Shown: piece after piece, positions 13,165 to 16,893 of the stretch
Layout of the letters: every line of letters begins with the position of its first letter
How positions within the stretch are numbered: position 1 is the stretch's first letter
Source: CAZKWG01 sp964615375
GTDB taxonomy: Bacteria > Myxococcota_A > UBA796 > CAZKWG01
Reading direction: 5' to 3'
Assembly: GCA_964615375.1 (NCBI GenBank)
Contig: CAZTOW010000089.1
Span: 1-16,893, forward strand
Length of the DNA: 16,893 nucleotides
Translations under genes and position numbers: made by a program
Notes under the pieces: generated by a model
Databases searched by the model: none
What the model saw: only the letters and a program-made list of their open reading frames with translations
What the model was told of the DNA's origin: nothing

Positions 13165-14532
13165 ATGTTCTCCAAGATCCTCATCGCCAACCGCGGCGAG
13201 ATCGCGCTCCGCGTCATCCGGGCCGCGCGCGAGCTCGGGATCCGCACGGTCGCCATCTACTCGGAGGCCGACCGCAACGCCCTGCACGTCCGCTTCGCCG
13301 ACGAGGCGGTCTGCGTGGGCCCGCCCGCGGCGCGCCTGAGCTACCTGCACATCCCCAACATCATCAGCGCCGCCGACATCACCGAGGTGGACGCCATCCA
13401 CCCGGGCTACGGCTTCCTGTCCGAGAACATCGCGTTCGCCGAGGCGGTGCGCGCCCACGGCATGGAGTTCATCGGCCCCTCCTGTGAGAACCTCTCCACC
13501 TACGGCGACAAGCTCTCGGCCAAGGCCGCCGCGCGCGCCGCGGGCGTCCCCATGCTGCCCGGCAGCGAGGGCGCGCTGCGCGACGAGGACGAGGCGGTCT
13601 CCATCGCCCGCGAGATCGGCTACCCGCTCATCCTCAAGGCGGCCTTCGGCGGCGGCGGCAAGGGCATGCGCGTGGTCGAGGACGAGGACCAGCTGCGCCG
13701 CGCCTGGTCGGTCACCAGCGCCGAGGCCGCCGCGGCCTTCGGCAAGGGCGCGGTCTTCCTGGAGCGCTTCCTCCCCGCCCCGCGCCACGTCGAGATCCAG
13801 ATGGTGGGCGACCGCTTCGGCGAGGTGCTGCACCTCGGCGAGCGCGACTGCAGCCTGCAGCGCCGGCACCAGAAGCTGGTGGAGGAGGCCCCCGGCCCCG
13901 CGCTCTCCGACACCGTGCGCCAGAAGCTGCGGGAGAGCGCCGTCAAGCTGGGGCGCCACACCGGCTACCACACGGTCGGCACCTGCGAGTTCCTGGTGCA
14001 GGGCGACGAGTGCTTCTTCCTCGAGGTCAACCCGCGCATCCAGGTCGAGCACCCGGTCACCGAGGAGGTGACGGGCGTGGACCTGGTCCAGACCCAGATC
14101 CGGCTGGCGGCGGGGGAGGCGATGCCGTTCAAGCAGGAGGACGTGGTCCTGAGCGGGCACGCCATCGAGGTCCGGGTCAACGCCGAGGATCCGTGGACCC
14201 TGCTGCCCAGCCCCGGGCGCATCACCGGCTACCACGCCCCGGGCGGGCCCGGCATCCGCATCGACGCCGCCGTCCACGATCAGGCCATGGTGCAGCCCTA
14301 CTACGACTCGCTGGTGGCCAAGCTCATCGTCTGGGCCCCCACGCGCGAGGCCGCGCTCAAGAAGGTGGCTGGCGCCATGGACGAGTACGTGGTCGAGGGC
14401 ATCAAGACCACGCTCCCCATGCAGCGCGAGCTCATCGCTGATCCCGCGTTCGTCGAGGTGCGCCACCACACGCGCTTCGTCGATGCGTGGCTGGCGGCGC
14501 GCCGCGGGAGCCCCGTCCATGGTAGAACCTGA
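13165..14532 (+). CDS. accC: Biotin carboxylase AccC
   Basis: AccC is the ATP-grasp subunit of acetyl-CoA carboxylase that carboxylates biotin on AccB using bicarbonate. The 455 residues start with the classic FSKILIANRGEIALRVIRA, followed by the conserved HPGYGFLSEN at 79-88, Lys116, Lys158, the ATP-grasp glycine loop GGGGKG at 162-167, HVEIQ at 208-212, Glu275, and FLEVNPRIQVEHPVTE at 285-300 with Glu287, Asn289 and Arg291; Arg337 is the likely counterpart of the E. coli catalytic Arg338. Length matches the family (449 in E. coli). ATG 13165 is chosen because the conserved N-terminus begins there; the frame is open further upstream inside accB. There is no clear ribosome site, so translation is probably coupled to accB, one base away. 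Confidence 0.98.
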   Translation: MFSKILIANRGEIALRVIRAARELGIRTVAIYSEADRNALHVRFADEAVCVGPPAARLSYLHIPNIISAADITEVDAIHPGYGFLSENIAFAEAVRAHGMEFIGPSCENLSTYGDKLSAKAAARAAGVPMLPGSEGALRDEDEAVSIAREIGYPLILKAAFGGGGKGMRVVEDEDQLRRAWSVTSAEAAAAFGKGAVFLERFLPAPRHVEIQMVGDRFGEVLHLGERDCSLQRRHQKLVEEAPGPALSDTVRQKLRESAVKLGRHTGYHTVGTCEFLVQGDECFFLEVNPRIQVEHPVTEEVTGVDLVQTQIRLAAGEAMPFKQEDVVLSGHAIEVRVNAEDPWTLLPSPGRITGYHAPGGPGIRIDAAVHDQAMVQPYYDSLVAKLIVWAPTREAALKKVAGAMDEYVVEGIKTTLPMQRELIADPAFVEVRHHTRFVDAWLAARRGSPVHGRT

Positions 14533-14582
14533 ACGCATATATCCCCGACCGCCCCCGCAGCTCAGGCGCGGAGTCCGCCCGC
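14533..14582 (+). other. Short gap between accC and the TPR gene
   Basis: This 50-base gap holds an isolated AT patch (CATATAT at 14536-14542) that could serve as a -10 box, though no matching -35 is evident. GGAG at 14570-14573 lies 9 bases before the next ATG. Read-through from accC seems likely; an extra weak promoter is possible. Confidence 0.3.
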
Positions 14583-16754
14583 ATGGCGATTGACCGAAAC
14601 CTGCTCGAACAGGAGGCGCTGGCCCTGCTCAACCGGGGCCAGGTCGACAAAGCCCTCAACCGCTATCAGGCGCTCCTTCGCGCCGATCCGCGCGACCGCC
14701 GGATCCGCCAGAAGGTCGCCGAGCTCCTGCTCCGCCTCGGGCGCCGGCAGGAGGGCGAGCGCATGTTGCGGGAGGTGGCCGACAGCTACGTGACCGAGGG
14801 CCAGCACCGCGCCGCGGTCGCCGTGCTCAAGCAGCTCCTGGAGCTGAACCCCGAGGACGCCGATCTGGAGGGTCAGCTCGGCACCTGCTACCAGGCCGCG
14901 GGCTTCCCCACGGAGGCGCGGCGCTGCCTGGAGGGCGCGGTGCGCCGGCTCTCCAAGACGGATCCGGTGCGGGGCGTGGTCTATCTGCGGCAGCTCATCC
15001 GCCTCTCGGGCGGGGACGCGGCGCTGCAGGTGCAGATGGCCGAGCTGCTGGACGCCGCCGGCCAGAAGGCCGAGGCGCTCGAGGCCTGGCGCGCGCTCGC
15101 CGCCGACGCGAAGAAGCGTGGGCGCAACGATGATCTCCAGCGCTTCGTCGAGGCCGCGCTGAAGAGCGCGCCCGAGGACGTGGAGCTGCTCTGCGAGGCG
15201 GCCGAGGCCCGCTTCGCCAACGGGGACGCCCGCGGCGCCCTCGGCCACGTCCAGAAGGCCTACGCCATCGAGAAGCAGTCCGCCCGCGTGCTCTCCCTGC
15301 TGGCGCGCGCGCTGGACGAGGGCGGGATGGGCGCCAAGGCCCGCCCGGTCTACCTCCAGGCCGCCCGCCTCTTCGAGACCGACGGCAACGCCACCGCCCG
15401 CGCCGAGGCCCTCCAGCGCGCGCTCGCCCTGGGGCCCGAGGACGCGGAGGTCCGCGCCATGCTGGGGGAGGCCGCCCAGGCCGCCAGCCGCGCCCAGCTC
15501 CGCCTGGACGACAAGCCCTGGGCCGCCCCCAAGACCGAGGCCGAGGTGCGCGCCGTCGTGCGCGCCCGCACGCTGGCCCGCTACGGCTTCGGCGATCGCG
15601 CCCTGGACGTGCTGAAGAGCGCGGACCCCAGCATCCGCACCACCATCTCGGTCCACGTCGCCCTCGCCGAGCTCCTCGTGGAGCGTGGCGACGTCAACGG
15701 CGCCCTCGCCGAACTCAAGGCCGTCCCCCCGCTCTCCGACGAGACCGCCCGCGACCAGCTCCGCACCCGCGTCCTCGTCCTCGGCGGCGGCCCGCAGACC
15801 CCCTACGAGGCCGAGATCGACGAGAACGAGCTCGACGAGATCGACGACGACGCCCTGGAGTCGATGTCGTCCGAGTTCACCGGCAGCGACCCGGAGGACG
15901 CCGAGACCGGCGAGGAGGAGATCTCCGACGCCGAGGACGACGAGATCGTCGAGGACGACCCCACCGAGGACACCCCCGTCCAGAAGGCCGTCGTCGTCAA
16001 GACCGTCAAGGCCCCCCGCAAGGGCGGGCCCGGCACCGTCGCCTCCCTCTTCGCCCCGCCCACCACGCCCACGCCCACCGGCGGCGGCATGCCCGGCGGC
16101 GCCGCCAGCCTGAAGGTCGGCGTGAAGAAGGCCGTCCGCCCCCGGGACAAGGCCCCCCCGCTCCCTTCGTCGATCGCCGCCAGCCCGGACACCGTCATCA
16201 TGGCCTTGGAGGAGGGGGCCCCGGCCTTCATCCACCACACCACCGAGGAGATGCCGACCATGGCGGACATCCCCGGCTTCTTCGACCCCATGGACATGAA
16301 GCCGGACTTCTCGGACCTCTTCCCGCCCACGCCCAGCCTGGAGATCTTCGAGGACTTCGAGGAGCCCACCGCGCCCAGCGCCAAGCACGAGGAGGTCTCC
16401 CTCGACGAGGCCCGCGCCCTCCTCTCCGCCGGCCTCTTCGCCGAGGCCCGCAACAAGGTCGTCGACCGCGTGGACCTCCCCGCCGTCGTCGTCCTCGCCG
16501 CCGCCCTCAAGGGCATGGGCGAGAACGCCGCCGCCGCCGAGCGCCTGCGCTCCTCCCTCTCCGAGGCCGCCGAGACCGACGCCGGCTACCTCGACGCCCT
16601 CTTCGCCCTCGCCCAACTCGACGCCCACACCCGCAAGACCCGATCCGCCGCCCGCCTCATCGGCGAGCTCATCGATCTCGACCCCAACTACCGCCGCCAG
16701 GAGGTCGCCGACCTCAAGCGCGGCATCGAGATCATGATCAAGTCCGGCCGCTGA
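14583..16754 (+). CDS. Large TPR protein with acidic/aromatic disordered segment
   Basis: This 723-residue protein has no signal peptide or membrane segment and is probably a cytoplasmic scaffold; I cannot assign a function. Residues about 5-300 are a row of TPR-like helix pairs (for example 10-35, 73-95, 153-175, 205-230), and a further helical part runs to about 400. Residues 409-462 are strongly acidic (Asp/Glu runs such as DEIDDD at 418-423). Residues about 475-530 are Pro/Gly/Lys-rich and surely disordered. Residues 555-595 carry regularly spaced Phe and Met within acidic sequence (FFDPMDM, DFSDLF, EIFEDFEE), resembling a binding motif. Residues about 603-720 return to TPR-like helices. 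GGAG 9 bases before ATG 14583 supports the start. It follows accC by 50 bases. A role with the pilus or in motility would be speculation. Confidence 0.85.
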   Translation: MAIDRNLLEQEALALLNRGQVDKALNRYQALLRADPRDRRIRQKVAELLLRLGRRQEGERMLREVADSYVTEGQHRAAVAVLKQLLELNPEDADLEGQLGTCYQAAGFPTEARRCLEGAVRRLSKTDPVRGVVYLRQLIRLSGGDAALQVQMAELLDAAGQKAEALEAWRALAADAKKRGRNDDLQRFVEAALKSAPEDVELLCEAAEARFANGDARGALGHVQKAYAIEKQSARVLSLLARALDEGGMGAKARPVYLQAARLFETDGNATARAEALQRALALGPEDAEVRAMLGEAAQAASRAQLRLDDKPWAAPKTEAEVRAVVRARTLARYGFGDRALDVLKSADPSIRTTISVHVALAELLVERGDVNGALAELKAVPPLSDETARDQLRTRVLVLGGGPQTPYEAEIDENELDEIDDDALESMSSEFTGSDPEDAETGEEEISDAEDDEIVEDDPTEDTPVQKAVVVKTVKAPRKGGPGTVASLFAPPTTPTPTGGGMPGGAASLKVGVKKAVRPRDKAPPLPSSIAASPDTVIMALEEGAPAFIHHTTEEMPTMADIPGFFDPMDMKPDFSDLFPPTPSLEIFEDFEEPTAPSAKHEEVSLDEARALLSAGLFAEARNKVVDRVDLPAVVVLAAALKGMGENAAAAERLRSSLSEAAETDAGYLDALFALAQLDAHTRKTRSAARLIGELIDLDPNYRRQEVADLKRGIEIMIKSGR

Positions 16755-16893
16755 CGCTGGATCCGGGTTCCCCGATCCGTGTGGGCCGGCGACAGGATCG
16801 GGCCTGCACCGGCGGCTGGGCCTCGAAGGCCGGGGGACCGCGACCGCGAGGGGTCGAGGGGGCGGGCTCGCGACCGGGTGTTCCTCGCTGTCG
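16755..16893. other. Right-edge non-coding or partial region
   Basis: After the TPR stop the sequence is GC-rich and full of short inverted repeats, including GGCCT-CGA-AGGCC at 16819-16831 and the hairpin listed separately. A plus-strand frame from GTG 16779 stays open to the window end, but it encodes an Arg/Gly/Pro-rich low-complexity string with no recognisable motif and no ribosome site, so I do not call it a gene. The base pairing could reflect a structured RNA continuing outside the window. Confidence 0.4.
16771..16802 (+). terminator. Possible terminator-like hairpin after the TPR gene
   Basis: CCCGATCC (16771-16778) and GGATCGGG (16795-16802) are perfect 8-base inverted arms around a 16-base loop that itself contains GCCGGC. 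The left arm can also pair with GGATCCGGG at 16759-16767 (one mismatch), so two exclusive hairpins are possible. It starts 16 bases after the stop codon, as a terminator would, but no T-run follows. Confidence 0.4.

Noticed and set aside
13144..14538. Minus-strand open frame opposite accC
   Set aside because: AccC is conserved from end to end on the plus strand; the antisense frame has no motif.
14562..16628. Long minus-strand open frame opposite the TPR protein gene
   Set aside because: Gly/Leu/Val/Asp-rich low-complexity antisense of a protein with clear TPR periodicity and a ribosome site.
16779..16893. Partial plus-strand gene from GTG to the window end
   Set aside because: No ribosome site, low-complexity Arg/Gly/Pro composition, and a start inside a hairpin; too short to judge.

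Overview
This is a gene-dense, very GC-rich stretch (roughly 70% G+C by eye) from a Gram-negative bacterium with an outer membrane. A type IV pilus secretin cluster, two lipoproteins with clear lipoboxes, many GTG starts, and large TPR and fused membrane/TPR proteins suggest a Myxococcota-like (delta-proteobacterial) genome. That placement is inference from gene content and style, not a database match. No rRNA, tRNA, CRISPR array, insertion sequence, prophage or integrase gene is recognisable.

Left part (1-4384). The window opens in a hexamer tandem repeat. A ketopantoate-reductase-family gene follows on the plus strand (112-1212). It converges across a 37-base AT-rich gap with a large minus-strand gene (4384-1250). 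That gene encodes a multi-spanning membrane protein fused to a degenerate spermidine-synthase-like domain and a C-terminal TPR array.

Centre and right part (4385-16754). A 236-base divergent intergenic region carries a candidate promoter and several small inverted repeats. It is followed by a nearly gapless plus-strand run: pilM, pilN, pilO, pilP, pilQ, aroK, aroB, an unrecognised acidic lipoprotein, aroQ, accB, accC and a 723-residue TPR protein. Most junctions overlap or are separated by fewer than 40 bases, and three pil junctions use the same four-base GTGA overlap. PilM/N/O/P form the inner-membrane alignment complex of the type IV pilus, and PilQ is the outer-membrane secretin. AroB, AroQ and AroK catalyse steps 2, 3 and 5 of the shikimate pathway. 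AccB and AccC are the biotin carrier and biotin carboxylase of acetyl-CoA carboxylase. The joining of pilMNOPQ-aroKB with aroQ-accBC in one run, with a lipoprotein inserted, is the most striking feature of the layout.

The right edge (16755-16893) holds overlapping potential hairpins after the last stop codon and no identifiable gene.

The window is mostly core genome. I did not find a convincing undescribed defence or mobile system. The most unusual items are the unknown lipoprotein inside the biosynthetic run, probable CTG start codons for aroK and aroB, the fused membrane/degenerate SAM-fold/TPR protein, the ketopantoate-reductase homologue lacking a key acidic residue, and the TPR protein with a long acidic and aromatic disordered segment.
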